Below, piece after piece: positions 17,060 through 28,182 of a stretch of 64,000 nucleotides of DNA. Made by a program: the position numbers and the translations under genes. How positions within the stretch are numbered: the first letter of the stretch is position 1; each line of letters opens with the position of its first letter. Source of the stretch: Embleya sp045207785 (GTDB lineage: Bacteria; Actinomycetota; Actinomycetes; Streptomycetales; Streptomycetaceae); contig NZ_CP108776.1 of assembly GCF_045207785.1 (NCBI RefSeq), positions 2,604,001 through 2,668,000 on the forward strand, in the 5' to 3' direction. The notes under the pieces were generated by a model, which was not told where the DNA came from, did not search any database, and saw only the letters and a list, made by a program, of their open reading frames with translations.

Positions 17060-17632
17060 ATGGTCAACCTCACCCGTATTTACACCCGTACCGGCGACGA
17101 CGGCACGACCGCCCTCGGCGACATGTCGCGTACTCCCAAGACCGACCCGCGGCTCGCCGCGTACGCGGACGTGGACGAGACAAACGCGGTCATCGGGGTC
17201 GCGCTGTCGCTCGGCAAGCTGGACGACGATGTCGTCAAGCTGCTGACGCGCATTCAGAACGACCTGTTCGACCTGGGTGCCGACCTGTCGACGCCGGTCG
17301 TCGAGAGCCCCGAGTACCCGCCGCTGCGCGTCGAGCAGAGCTACATCGACGCGCTCGAAGCGGCCTGCGACGAGTACAACGAGAACCTGGAGAAGCTCCG
17401 CAGCTTCATCCTCAACGGCGGCACCCCCGGCGCGGCCCTCCTGCACCAGGCCCGCACGGTCGCCCGCCGCGCCGAGCGCACCACGTGGGGCGCCCTGGAG
17501 GTACACGGCGACTCGATGAACCCGCTGACGGTGAAGTACCTGAACCGACTGTCAGACCTGCTGTTCATTCTTGCTCGGCACGCGAATCGCGAGGTCGGCG
17601 ACGTGCTGTGGGTGCCGGGCGCCAACCGTTAG
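17060..17632 (+). CDS. pduO: Cob(I)alamin adenosyltransferase, PduO/MMAB type
   Basis: This 190-residue PduO-family enzyme transfers the adenosyl group of ATP to cobalamin. Motifs are TRTGDDGTTALGD at the N-terminus (ATP-binding), YADVDETNAVIG, FILNGGTPGAALLHQARTVA and RRAERTTWGAL, then YLNRLSDLLFILARHAN. ATG 17060 has TAGGGT seven bases upstream and no Shine-Dalgarno, so the message is probably leaderless. It would supply adenosylcobalamin to the MeaA-type mutase at 11911. Confidence 0.92.
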   Translation: MVNLTRIYTRTGDDGTTALGDMSRTPKTDPRLAAYADVDETNAVIGVALSLGKLDDDVVKLLTRIQNDLFDLGADLSTPVVESPEYPPLRVEQSYIDALEAACDEYNENLEKLRSFILNGGTPGAALLHQARTVARRAERTTWGALEVHGDSMNPLTVKYLNRLSDLLFILARHANREVGDVLWVPGANR

Positions 17633-17654
17633 GCCCCGCGCGAGAGGAAAGGAC

Positions 17655-18221
17655 CTACGCGACGTTGACGCGTTGGCCCGGGGGGGCCGCTTCCAGCCAG
17701 GCCAGGAAACCGGTCAACGCGTCGTCGCTCAAAGCGAGCTCGATCCGCGCGCCGTCGTGTTCGCAGACCAGGATCACCGCGCCGGCGAGGAGCGCGAGTT
17801 CCTCCTGCCCGGCCGGCTCCCGGCGGCCGATCACATGGATCCCGCCGCGCTGCAACACCCGGCGCGGGCGCGGCGCGTAGCTGAAGACCCGGAACCACTC
17901 GATCCGGTCGCCGCTGTAACGCGCGATCCCGAAGACCCAGCCCTTGCCGTGGTCGGGATCGGCCGACGGCGCCGCCGGATCCCCCTCCGCCGAGTGGGAC
18001 GGGGACGACGACGCGGCGCCGCCCGAGGCATCCTGCCCGGGTGACGCCGCGGAGGTCTCACCGGCTTCGCCGGCCACCGTCACCGGTGGCCGCATCCGAA
18101 GCGAACAATCGAAGGTGCCGCCCGGTCGCTGGATCAGCCGCCGTCGCAGCGCGAACGCCGCCACACCGACCACCAATACGACGACAACGGCCAGAACCAC
18201 GCTCAGCACAACGAGGACCAT
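17655..18221 (-). CDS. DUF2550 family membrane protein
   Basis: This 188-residue protein has one N-terminal transmembrane helix (MVLVVLSVVLAVVVVLVVGV) and a cytoplasmic domain with GGTFDCSLRM, KGWVFGIARYSGDRIEWFRVFSY and RRVLQRGGIHVIGRREP. A family of this layout (DUF2550) sits downstream of atpC in many actinobacteria, matching its place here. An Ala/Ser/Pro-rich insert of about 40 residues (after PPVTVAGEAG) splits the domain and looks like a disordered expansion. Function unknown. Confidence 0.8.
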   Translation of the reverse strand: MVLVVLSVVLAVVVVLVVGVAAFALRRRLIQRPGGTFDCSLRMRPPVTVAGEAGETSAASPGQDASGGAASSSPSHSAEGDPAAPSADPDHGKGWVFGIARYSGDRIEWFRVFSYAPRPRRVLQRGGIHVIGRREPAGQEELALLAGAVILVCEHDGARIELALSDDALTGFLAWLEAAPPGQRVNVA

Positions 18222-18320
18222 CCGGATCGACCTCCTCGTTCGCGCTTTGAGCAGTGGTCCCGGCCGTGAATCGGTCCGGGCTCTGGTGCGACTGTTGCCC
18301 GCTGGGCTCGCTGGGGCCCG

Positions 18321-18692
18321 CTAGGCGCGCTGGGCGGCGAGCAGACGGGTCTGCGCGCGTCGCTCCGCGCTGGAGTCCTGCGCCGACCCGGCGCGCTCGA
18401 GTGCCCGCTCCGCGCGGGCGACATCGATCTCGTCGGCCAGCTCGGTGATCTCCGCGAGCAGCGAGAGGTTGTTGTCCGCGAACGAGATGAACCCGCCGTG
18501 GACCGCCGCGATGACGACCGAACCGTCGGCCTGACGGATCGTCACCGGACCTGATTCGAGAACACCGAGCACCGGCTGGTGCCCGGCCTGGATGCCGATG
18601 TCGCCGTCCGCGGTACGTGCGATGACGATGGTGGCCTCGCCGGACCACACCTTGCGGTCGGCCGCGACCAGCTCGACGTGCAGCTCAGCCAA
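18321..18692 (-). CDS. atpC: ATP synthase epsilon subunit
   Basis: This is the epsilon subunit of the F1 central stalk, which couples and inhibits rotation. Of the 123 residues, the beta-sandwich carries AELHVELVAADRKVWSGEA, GDIGIQAGHQPVLGVLESGPV and VHGGFISFADNNLSLLAE; a short two-helix C-terminus (ARAERALERAG) follows. It is the last gene of the atp operon but is separated from atpD by 208 bases containing a strong hairpin. Confidence 0.95.
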   Translation of the reverse strand: MAELHVELVAADRKVWSGEATIVIARTADGDIGIQAGHQPVLGVLESGPVTIRQADGSVVIAAVHGGFISFADNNLSLLAEITELADEIDVARAERALERAGSAQDSSAERRAQTRLLAAQRA

Positions 18693-18852
18693 CGTGGCTC
18701 CTCATGTCGGGTCGAAGACGCGCGGGTCTTCGCCTCCGCCCTCACGGGACGGGTGGTGTTCAAGGATAGTGGCCCCGAAGGGCCTGGCTCCAACCGGCTC
18801 CGGGAGCCGGCGGGGTTTCGGCCCGGACCGGATGGTCCGTGCCGGAACCGAC

Positions 18853-18886
18853 ACGAGGGGCGGACCCGTTCGGGACCGCCCCTCGT
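18853..18886. terminator. Strong hairpin between atpD and atpC
   Basis: Arms ACGAGGGGCGG (18853-18863) and CCGCCCCTCGT (18876-18886) pair perfectly over 11 bp; inside them CCCG-TT-CGGG adds four more pairs across one A-A mismatch. It lies 14 bases after the atpD stop in a 208-bp gap with no gene. It looks like a Streptomyces-type terminator or processing site that would lower atpC transcription relative to atpD. Confidence 0.7.
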
Positions 18887-18900
18887 CGATCAGGCGATCG

Positions 18901-20355
<1,455 letters not shown>

Positions 20356-20360
20356 GATGT

Positions 20361-21269
20361 CTAATCACTCCCCGCGGTCGCGTCGGCCAAGGCGTTGGCG
20401 CCACCGACGATCTCGCTGATTTCCTGGGTGATCTCGGACTGGCGAGCATTGTTCGCCAGGCGAGAGAGGGTCCGGATGAGGTCTTCGGCGTTCTCGGTCG
20501 CCGACTTCATCGCCCGCCGGCGGGCCGCGTGCTCGGAGGCAGCGGACTGCAGAAGCGCGTTGAAGATTCGGCTTTCGACGTACCGCGGAAGCAGTGCGTC
20601 GAGAACGCCCTCGGCCGAGGGCTCGAAGTCGTAGAGCGGGAAGGGGCCGCCGGCCGGCGGCTCGTCCGTCTCCTCGACCGCCAACGGGAGTACCCGTACC
20701 GCGACCGGGCTCTGCGTGAGCATGGAGACGAACTCGGTGCTGACGAGGTGAATCTCGTCGACACCGCCTTCGTCGGTGGGCGTCACGAACGCGTCGATCA
20801 GCTCACCTGCCACCTTCTTGGCGTCGGAGTACTCGGGGCGGTCGGAGAAACCCTTCCACTGCCCGGCCAGGTCCACTTCGCGGAACTGGAAAAACCCGAT
20901 GCCCTTCGACCCGATCACGTAGCGGCTGACCGTCTTGCCCTCGTCCTCGAGCAGCTGGGTGAGCTGCTCGGCGGCCTTGATGGCATTCGAGTTGTAGCCG
21001 CCCGCGAAACCGCGGTCGCTTGTTACCAGCAGCACCGCGGCCCGGGTGGGCCGCTCCACCGAAGTGGTCAGCGGGTGCTGCGTGCTGGAGAAGGTGGCGA
21101 CCGCGGAAACGGCGCGCGTCAGCTCGTCCGCGTACGGCTTGGAGGCCGCGACGCGCTGCTGCGCCTTCACGATCCGCGACGCCGCGATGAGCTCCTGGGC
21201 GCGCGTGATCTTCTTGGTCGCCGACACGGAACGGATCCGACGCCGGTAGACCCGAAGTTGGGCTCCCAT
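20361..21269 (-). CDS. atpG: ATP synthase gamma subunit
   Basis: This is the rotor stalk gamma subunit of F1 (302 residues). The N-terminal helix GAQLRVYRRRIRSVSATKKITRA and the C-terminal helix ending ARQSEITQEISEIVGGANAL are the conserved coiled-coil parts, and VTSDRGFAGGYNSNAIKAAE lies in the Rossmann-like body. It follows atpA by 20 bases. Confidence 0.97.
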   Translation of the reverse strand: MGAQLRVYRRRIRSVSATKKITRAQELIAASRIVKAQQRVAASKPYADELTRAVSAVATFSSTQHPLTTSVERPTRAAVLLVTSDRGFAGGYNSNAIKAAEQLTQLLEDEGKTVSRYVIGSKGIGFFQFREVDLAGQWKGFSDRPEYSDAKKVAGELIDAFVTPTDEGGVDEIHLVSTEFVSMLTQSPVAVRVLPLAVEETDEPPAGGPFPLYDFEPSAEGVLDALLPRYVESRIFNALLQSAASEHAARRRAMKSATENAEDLIRTLSRLANNARQSEITQEISEIVGGANALADATAGSD

Positions 21270-21289
21270 TGGTCAGGGTTCTCCGTTCT

Positions 21290-22933
<1,644 letters not shown>

Positions 22934-23080
22934 CTGGTGTCCCTGCTCTCCTAGGTGGTGGGGTTAACGGTCCGCTGTCCGTCGCTTGTCGTACGGAACC
23001 GCGGTGCTGCTGTGGGGGCCGCTGTGCCGGTCCGGGGGATTCTCCCCGGGCGGACGGCGACGTCCCTGTCGTCCGGTGTC

Positions 23081-23896
23081 TCAGCCGGCGAGCCGTCGGC
23101 CCGCTTCTTCGAGACGTGTGGTCACGGTGCCGTCGATGACGTCGTCACCGATCTCCACGCGGACCCCGCCGATGACGTCGGCTTCGATTTCCACGTTCAG
23201 GTGGACCTCGCGGCCGTACATCCGGCCCAGCGCCGCGGCCAAGCGGGTGCGCTGCTCCTCGGTGAGGGGCAGGGCGACCGTGACCAACGCGACCATGCGA
23301 CGCCGGCGATCGGCGGCGAGGCGCGCGTACGACTCGAGCCCGTGTTCAAGGTTACGGCTGCGCGGGTGCGCGACGAGCCTGGTGATCAGCCGCCGGGTGA
23401 CGGGCTGGGCCCGACCATCCAGCAAACCGGAAACCAGTTCCGCCTTGCGCGCGTTCGCGACACCCGGGTCGGTCAGGGCGGAGCGCAGTTCGCGCTCGCC
23501 GATGACGATCCGGCCGAAGCGGAACAGCTCGTCTTCCAGCTCGTCCAGTTTGCCGTCGCGCTCGGCGGCGATCAGCTCGGCCGAAACCGAAAGCTCCGCG
23601 ACCGCGTCGACCAGGTCGCGCGGACGCGACCAACGCGTGCGGACGAGTCCGCCGAGCAGGTCCGCCGTGGTACCGGAGATCTGACCGGAGAGGAGCTGCG
23701 CCAGGAAGGCCGCGCGGGCCTCCCCGGAGCGCGTCGAGTCGGTGAGGACCCGGCGCAGCGACACCGTCTGGTCGAGCAGGATGACCACGGAGTCGAGCTC
23801 CTGGGCCAACTGGACCATGTCGGTACCGGTCGCGGTCGCGAGCGCGTCGAGGCGCTCGCGAGCCGCGGCGAGGGATTCCCTGCTGGCGCCCTGCAT
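23081..23896 (-). CDS. atpH: ATP synthase delta subunit
   Basis: This is the delta subunit of the peripheral stalk joining F1 to Fo (271 residues), long as in other actinobacteria (E. coli has about 177). It begins MQGASRESLAAARERLDAL and contains ELIAAERDGKLDELEDELFRF and VALPLTEEQRTRLAAALGRMYG, ending with the VEIGDDVIDGTVTTRLEEA motif. ATG 23896 shares one base with the atpF stop (TGATG), so translation is coupled. Confidence 0.93.
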   Translation of the reverse strand: MQGASRESLAAARERLDALATATGTDMVQLAQELDSVVILLDQTVSLRRVLTDSTRSGEARAAFLAQLLSGQISGTTADLLGGLVRTRWSRPRDLVDAVAELSVSAELIAAERDGKLDELEDELFRFGRIVIGERELRSALTDPGVANARKAELVSGLLDGRAQPVTRRLITRLVAHPRSRNLEHGLESYARLAADRRRRMVALVTVALPLTEEQRTRLAAALGRMYGREVHLNVEIEADVIGGVRVEIGDDVIDGTVTTRLEEAGRRLAG

Positions 23897-24453
23897 CAGC
23901 GCACCTTCTCCGAGGTCGCTCCCGCGGAAGCCTTGGCCTCCAGCTCCTCGAGGAAGCGGTCGACGACCCGACGCTGACGCGCCTCGTCCTCGAGCGACTC
24001 CCCGACGATGCGCGACGCGAGGTCGACGGCCAGCCGGCCGACGTCCTGACGAAGCGCGTTCTGGGCCTGGTTGCGGTCGGCCTCGATCTGGGTGTGGCCG
24101 GCGGTGACGATCTCGTCCTTGATCCGCTGACCTTCGGCGCGCATCTCGGCGATGGCGACGGCACCCTGCTCGCGGGCGTCCTCGGTGAGGCGACCGGCCT
24201 CGCGACGGGCTTCGGTGAGCTGGGCGCGGTAACGCTCCAGCTCGGCCTGTGCCTCGGCCTGCGCCTCTTCGGCGCGCTTGAGACCGCCCTCGATGGCGTC
24301 CGTACGGTCCGCCAGCGTCTTCGCGATCTTGGGAAGGAGCATCTTCCACAGGAAACCGAAGACGATGAGGAACGCCACGCCACCGATGATGATCTCGTCG
24401 AGCGGCGGGAGAAGAGGGTTCATCTTCTCCTCGCTGTTGGCGAAGAAAATCAC
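23896..24453 (-). CDS. atpF: ATP synthase b subunit
   Basis: This is the b subunit of Fo, with one membrane helix (IIIGGVAFLIVFGFLWKMLL) and then a long charged helix rich in Ala, Glu and Arg (GGLKRAEEAQAEAQAELERY) that forms the peripheral stalk. The GTG at 24453 has GGAAGG at about ten bases and gives 185 residues; ATG 24423 (MNPLLPPLDE) with GAGGAG upstream is a real alternative. Confidence 0.95.
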   Translation of the reverse strand: MIFFANSEEKMNPLLPPLDEIIIGGVAFLIVFGFLWKMLLPKIAKTLADRTDAIEGGLKRAEEAQAEAQAELERYRAQLTEARREAGRLTEDAREQGAVAIAEMRAEGQRIKDEIVTAGHTQIEADRNQAQNALRQDVGRLAVDLASRIVGESLEDEARQRRVVDRFLEELEAKASAGATSEKVR

Positions 24454-24485
24454 GGTGTGAGGACCTTCCGTCCGTAGCGGATTGA

Positions 24486-24713
24486 TCAGGTGCCGTAGAC
24501 GAACGGCATGACGACGCCGATGAGGGCGAGCGCCTCGGCGAGGGCGAAGCCCAGCAGCATGTTCTGGCGGACCAGGCCGGCAGCCTCGGGCTGACGGGCC
24601 ATGGCCTGCACACCGTTACCGAAGATGATGCCGATACCGATGCCGGGGCCGATCGCGGCGAGGCCGTAACCGATGGAACCGAGGCTGCCGGAAACTTCAG
24701 CGGCGAGGTTCAT
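24486..24713 (-). CDS. atpE: ATP synthase c subunit
   Basis: This 75-residue proteolipid forms the c-ring of Fo. Two helices flank a polar loop (ARQPEA). The first helix holds GYGLAAIGPGIGIGIIFGNG, and the second carries the proton-binding glutamate in LLGFALAEALALIGVVMPF. The ATG at 24713 is chosen by family length and an upstream AAAGGA. Confidence 0.97.
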   Translation of the reverse strand: MNLAAEVSGSLGSIGYGLAAIGPGIGIGIIFGNGVQAMARQPEAAGLVRQNMLLGFALAEALALIGVVMPFVYGT

Positions 24714-24790
24714 GAGAACTGATCCTTTTTTCGAGGCCGATGGACGATCCACCGGACGACGGTCGAGGAGAGAAGGGGTCTGCGGGTCTC

Positions 24791-25606
24791 TCAGTGCTCG
24801 GCTTCGAGCGAGCTGGAGATGTAGGAGGCCGCGAGCAGCGTGATGATGTACGCCTGCAGCGCCTGGATCATCAGCTCGAAAGCGGTCAGGACGACGACCA
24901 CGAGGAACGAGGTCGCCGAGAAGAGCGCCCCGACGTGGAAGCCGAGCAGGTACCAGGCGCCGACGCTGAACGTGACGATCAGCATGTGTCCGGCGAACAT
25001 GTTCGCGAACAGTCGGACCGCCATCGTGAACGGCCGGGTGATCAGACCCTGGAGCAGTTCGATCGGCGCGAGGAGGAAGTAGATCGCCTTCGGCAGACCG
25101 GGCGGGAACATCATGTTCTTGAAGTAACCGACGAAGCCCTGGTTCTTGATACCGATGGCCAGGTAGGTCACATACACGACGCCGACGATCGATGCCGGGA
25201 AGGCGATCCGCGAGGTCGCGGGGAACTGGGCGAACGGGATGATCGCCATCACGTTCATGACCCAGACGAAGAAGAAGATCGAGAACAGGAAGGGGACGTA
25301 GGGGTCGCCCTTCATGCCGATCGATTCCCGCGAGATGTTGTCGCGAACGAACAGGTAGCCCAACTCGCCGACGTTCTGCGCGCCGCGCGGCACCATCTTC
25401 GGCTTGGCGAAGGCGCTCCAGAAGAAGCCGATCACCAGGAGCATCGAGATGAGCGCGAGCAACATCGGCTTCGTGAAGTCGAAGGCCCCGATGGAGAAAA
25501 TCGGCTTGAACTCGAAGACGTTCAGCCCGGGCGAGGGGAAGCCGCACCCGGAGAACAGGTGACATCCGCTCTCGCTGGCGAGCGTCTGGACGTCAGCAGT
25601 CACCAC
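24791..25606 (-). CDS. atpB: ATP synthase a subunit
   Basis: This is the a subunit (stator proton channel) of Fo, 271 residues with several transmembrane helices. Typical motifs are FFFVWVMNVMAIIPFAQFP, LLAPIELLQGLITRPFTMAVRLFANMFAGH with the essential arginine, and FELMIQALQAYIITLLAASY near the end. Two GTG codons in a row (25606 and 25603) follow AAGGAG; either could be the start. Confidence 0.96.
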   Translation of the reverse strand: MVTADVQTLASESGCHLFSGCGFPSPGLNVFEFKPIFSIGAFDFTKPMLLALISMLLVIGFFWSAFAKPKMVPRGAQNVGELGYLFVRDNISRESIGMKGDPYVPFLFSIFFFVWVMNVMAIIPFAQFPATSRIAFPASIVGVVYVTYLAIGIKNQGFVGYFKNMMFPPGLPKAIYFLLAPIELLQGLITRPFTMAVRLFANMFAGHMLIVTFSVGAWYLLGFHVGALFSATSFLVVVVLTAFELMIQALQAYIITLLAASYISSSLEAEH

Positions 25607-25693
25607 CGACTCCTTCGTCGTGAAGCATGTTTTCGGCTACCTCGATGTGTCGGCGTGGCGAGGGGCCACGGAGCGGCACGCAACAGGGCCCGG

Positions 25694-25921
25694 TCAGGAG
25701 GACCTGCCGTGGCGGACAAAGACAAGAACAAGGGCCAGAGCGATTCCGACGATCAGTCCGATCGGCAGGAACAGTGCGGAGTGGCCCGTCCATCGGTCGA
25801 TCAGCCAGCCGATGCCGCCATACACCAGCATCCCGCTCAGCAGATAACCGACACTCGACCACGCGGCACCGTCCATCGCCCGATTCTCTCGGTCCGGCGG
25901 ACGGCGTCCACTCTCGCTCAT
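25694..25921 (-). CDS. AtpZ/AtpI-family small membrane protein
   Basis: This 75-residue protein has two helices (WSSVGYLLSGMLVYGGIGWLI and LFLPIGLIVGIALALVLVFV) around DRWTGHS, the pattern of AtpZ/AtpI-type proteins encoded ahead of atpB. They are linked to c-ring assembly or Mg2+ uptake in other bacteria. The start is ATG 25921 (MSESGRRPPDR); ATG 25876 (MDGAAWSS) is also possible. Confidence 0.75.
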   Translation of the reverse strand: MSESGRRPPDRENRAMDGAAWSSVGYLLSGMLVYGGIGWLIDRWTGHSALFLPIGLIVGIALALVLVFVRHGRSS

Positions 25922-26009
25922 GACGCCCCGGACCTTAGCAGTACCGGCGTCGCGTCTACATACCCGGCCCGTGAACCCCGTGCCGCCCGGGCAGGGCGGT
26001 GTACGTGTG

Positions 26010-26414
26010 TCATCGCTCTCCGTCCGGTTCGACATAGGCGATCTTCAGCTTGGTGAAGACCCAGACCTGGGAGGCGACCCACACGAGGGTGGCTCCGAGA
26101 ATCGTGAGTCCGAACACCTTCGTGTCGAACGCCTCGGTGTCCTTGAACAGGAACAAAACCAACCCCAGGAGCAGGATCTGCACGATGTACGTGAAGAGCG
26201 CCATATTCATCATCATCATGGGGTTGTCGCGCGAGATACGTCCGATCGCGACCTGGCCGATCGCAAAGAAGACCAGGACGACCACGGTGGCGAACACCGC
26301 GCCGATCAGTCCTTCGGTACCGGCCGCGAACAGAGCCGCAATCGCCGCGATCACTCCGGCGACGGCCGTGAACACGGCCGATACACGGAGAAGGCGGACG
26401 TCATTGGCCTGCAT
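26010..26414 (-). CDS. atpI: ATP synthase protein I-like membrane protein
   Basis: This 134-residue protein has four hydrophobic helices (VFTAVAGVIAAIAALFAAG, IGAVFATVVVLVFFAIGQVA, MALFTYIVQILLLGLVLFLF, GLTILGATLVWVASQVWVF). It is the first gene of the atp cluster in transcription order, where streptomycetes carry atpI. ATG 26414 has GGAGTC upstream. An unusual run of four Met codons (NPMMMMNMALF) lies before helix 3. Confidence 0.75.
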   Translation of the reverse strand: MQANDVRLLRVSAVFTAVAGVIAAIAALFAAGTEGLIGAVFATVVVLVFFAIGQVAIGRISRDNPMMMMNMALFTYIVQILLLGLVLFLFKDTEAFDTKVFGLTILGATLVWVASQVWVFTKLKIAYVEPDGER

Positions 26415-26616
26415 GTCGGTGACTCCGGCATCAGTGGGGAACAAAGGCGGGGTGGTGCTGTCGTCAGGAGAACGACCTCGAGACGATGCAACGCTCGGGG
26501 ATTGGCCGTGGGGGATCAGAACCCTCGTTGCTGGGGGTTCATCGGCCGGTGATCCTGGTTCGTGAACGGTATCACAAACTATTTGAGCAGAGCTTTACCC
26601 GTTCGTGTGTACAAGC

Positions 26617-27972
26617 TCACAGCCTTCCATCACCCTTTCGGCCCCCTCTCCCCGCAGGCAAATGCGCAGGTCGGGGCGGGTCTTCGGGATTTCGGGCCGG
26701 GGCCGACGCGGACGCTCCGCTTGCACCGTTCAGCCGTACGCCGTTCATGTCACCGGGAACCATCTCGTCCGCCGGAACGTTCGCGCCGCGCTTGCGGCGA
26801 CGGAGGCGGCGATAGCGCGGCGGGACCACGCCGTACAGCTCCGTGGGCACGTGCGGTTTGAAGCGCGGCAGCATCAGGATCACCAGCCCGAAGGCGATCA
26901 GGCCCAGGCCCGCGTAGACGATCGGACGTCGTTCGGGACGGACCGAGATCAGCACGGTGAAGGACGCGATCAGGCCGGACCAGAAGTACATGATCAGCAC
27001 CGCGCGGCTGTGCGAGTGGCCGATCTCCAGGAGCCGGTGGTGCAGGTGCCCCTTGTCGGCGGCGAACGGCGAGCGGCCCGCCCAGCCGCGCCGGCCGACC
27101 GCCATCAGCAGGTCCATCAGTGGCACCACGAGCACCGCGAACGGCAGCACGAGCGGAATGTAGACCGGCACGAGCTTGTGCGTGGTGAACGACATCGAGC
27201 CGTCGTTCTGCGCGGCGATGGCGTCGGGGTCGATCCGGCCGGTGACGGTGACCGCGGCGGCCGCGAGCATGAGGCCGATCAGCATCGAGCCGGAGTCGCC
27301 CATGAAGATCCGCGCGGGGTGCAGGTTGTGCGGCAGGAAGCCGACGCACATCCCGATCAACAGGGCGGTGAACAGCGTCGGCGCCGCGGCACCGGAGACC
27401 CCGTAGCCGAACCAGAGCCGGTACGAGTAGCCGAAGAAGGCGAGCGCGGCGATGCACACCATGCCGGCGGCGAGCCCGTCGAGGCCGTCGACGAAGTTCA
27501 CCGCGTTGATCGTGATGACCACTATCCCGATCGTCAGCAGGCTGCCCTGGGTCGGCGTCAGGCCGACCGTGCCGTAACCCGGGAGGGGCAGCCACAGGAT
27601 GACGATGCCCTGCCAGACCATGACGCCGGCGGCGAGCGCCTGGCCGAGCAGCTTGATGATGGCGTCGACGCCCCACTTGTCGTCGATCACCCCGAGTACA
27701 GAGATCAGCGCGCACCCGGACAGCAAAGCCTGCACGTCGGTCGACGCGGTGAACACGTCCTGAAGCACCGGCAAATGTCGGGCGACCAGTAGTCCGCCGC
27801 ACAGGCCGCCGAACATCGCGAGCCCGCCCAGTCGCGGGGTCGGTTCCTTGTGCACGTCGCGGGCGCGGATCTCGGGCATCGCGCCGGCGGCGATCGCGAA
27901 TCGGCGGACCGCGCCCGTCAGCAGGTAGGTCACCGCTGCGGCGACGAACAGCGTGAGCAGGTATTCGCGCAA
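26617..27972 (-). CDS. wecA: Undecaprenyl/decaprenyl-phosphate GlcNAc-1-phosphate transferase family (WecA/Rfe)
   Basis: This 451-residue MraY/WecA-family polytopic enzyme transfers a sugar-1-phosphate to polyprenyl phosphate, starting teichoic acid or arabinogalactan-type cell-wall polymers. Motifs include RDVHKEPTPRLGGLAMFGG, NAVNFVDGLDGLAAGMV (catalytic Asp pair), FMGDSGSMLIGLML and DKGHLHHRLLEIGHSHSRAV. About 75 residues of basic, low-complexity C-terminus follow the last helix. The start is a TTG at 27972 with no other in-frame choice that keeps helix 1. It follows glyA and precedes atpI. Confidence 0.92.
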   Translation of the reverse strand: MREYLLTLFVAAAVTYLLTGAVRRFAIAAGAMPEIRARDVHKEPTPRLGGLAMFGGLCGGLLVARHLPVLQDVFTASTDVQALLSGCALISVLGVIDDKWGVDAIIKLLGQALAAGVMVWQGIVILWLPLPGYGTVGLTPTQGSLLTIGIVVITINAVNFVDGLDGLAAGMVCIAALAFFGYSYRLWFGYGVSGAAAPTLFTALLIGMCVGFLPHNLHPARIFMGDSGSMLIGLMLAAAAVTVTGRIDPDAIAAQNDGSMSFTTHKLVPVYIPLVLPFAVLVVPLMDLLMAVGRRGWAGRSPFAADKGHLHHRLLEIGHSHSRAVLIMYFWSGLIASFTVLISVRPERRPIVYAGLGLIAFGLVILMLPRFKPHVPTELYGVVPPRYRRLRRRKRGANVPADEMVPGDMNGVRLNGASGASASAPARNPEDPPRPAHLPAGRGGRKGDGRL

Positions 27973-28182
27973 GACTCAACCGTCCCCGGCTTCGGAACTT
28001 TCCAGCGGCAGCACGGGCATCAGACTAGAGGTGCCGCCGCTCCGGGAGGGAACCGTCGAACCTGCCCCGGCGAATGACGATCGCACACTGTTCGGTGGCA
28101 TGGCCACCGACCCGTCGACCCACACGTAACCACAGTCTCCTGTGCCCCATCCACCCCGGGGCGGAATTGTCTTCCGCGGGGA

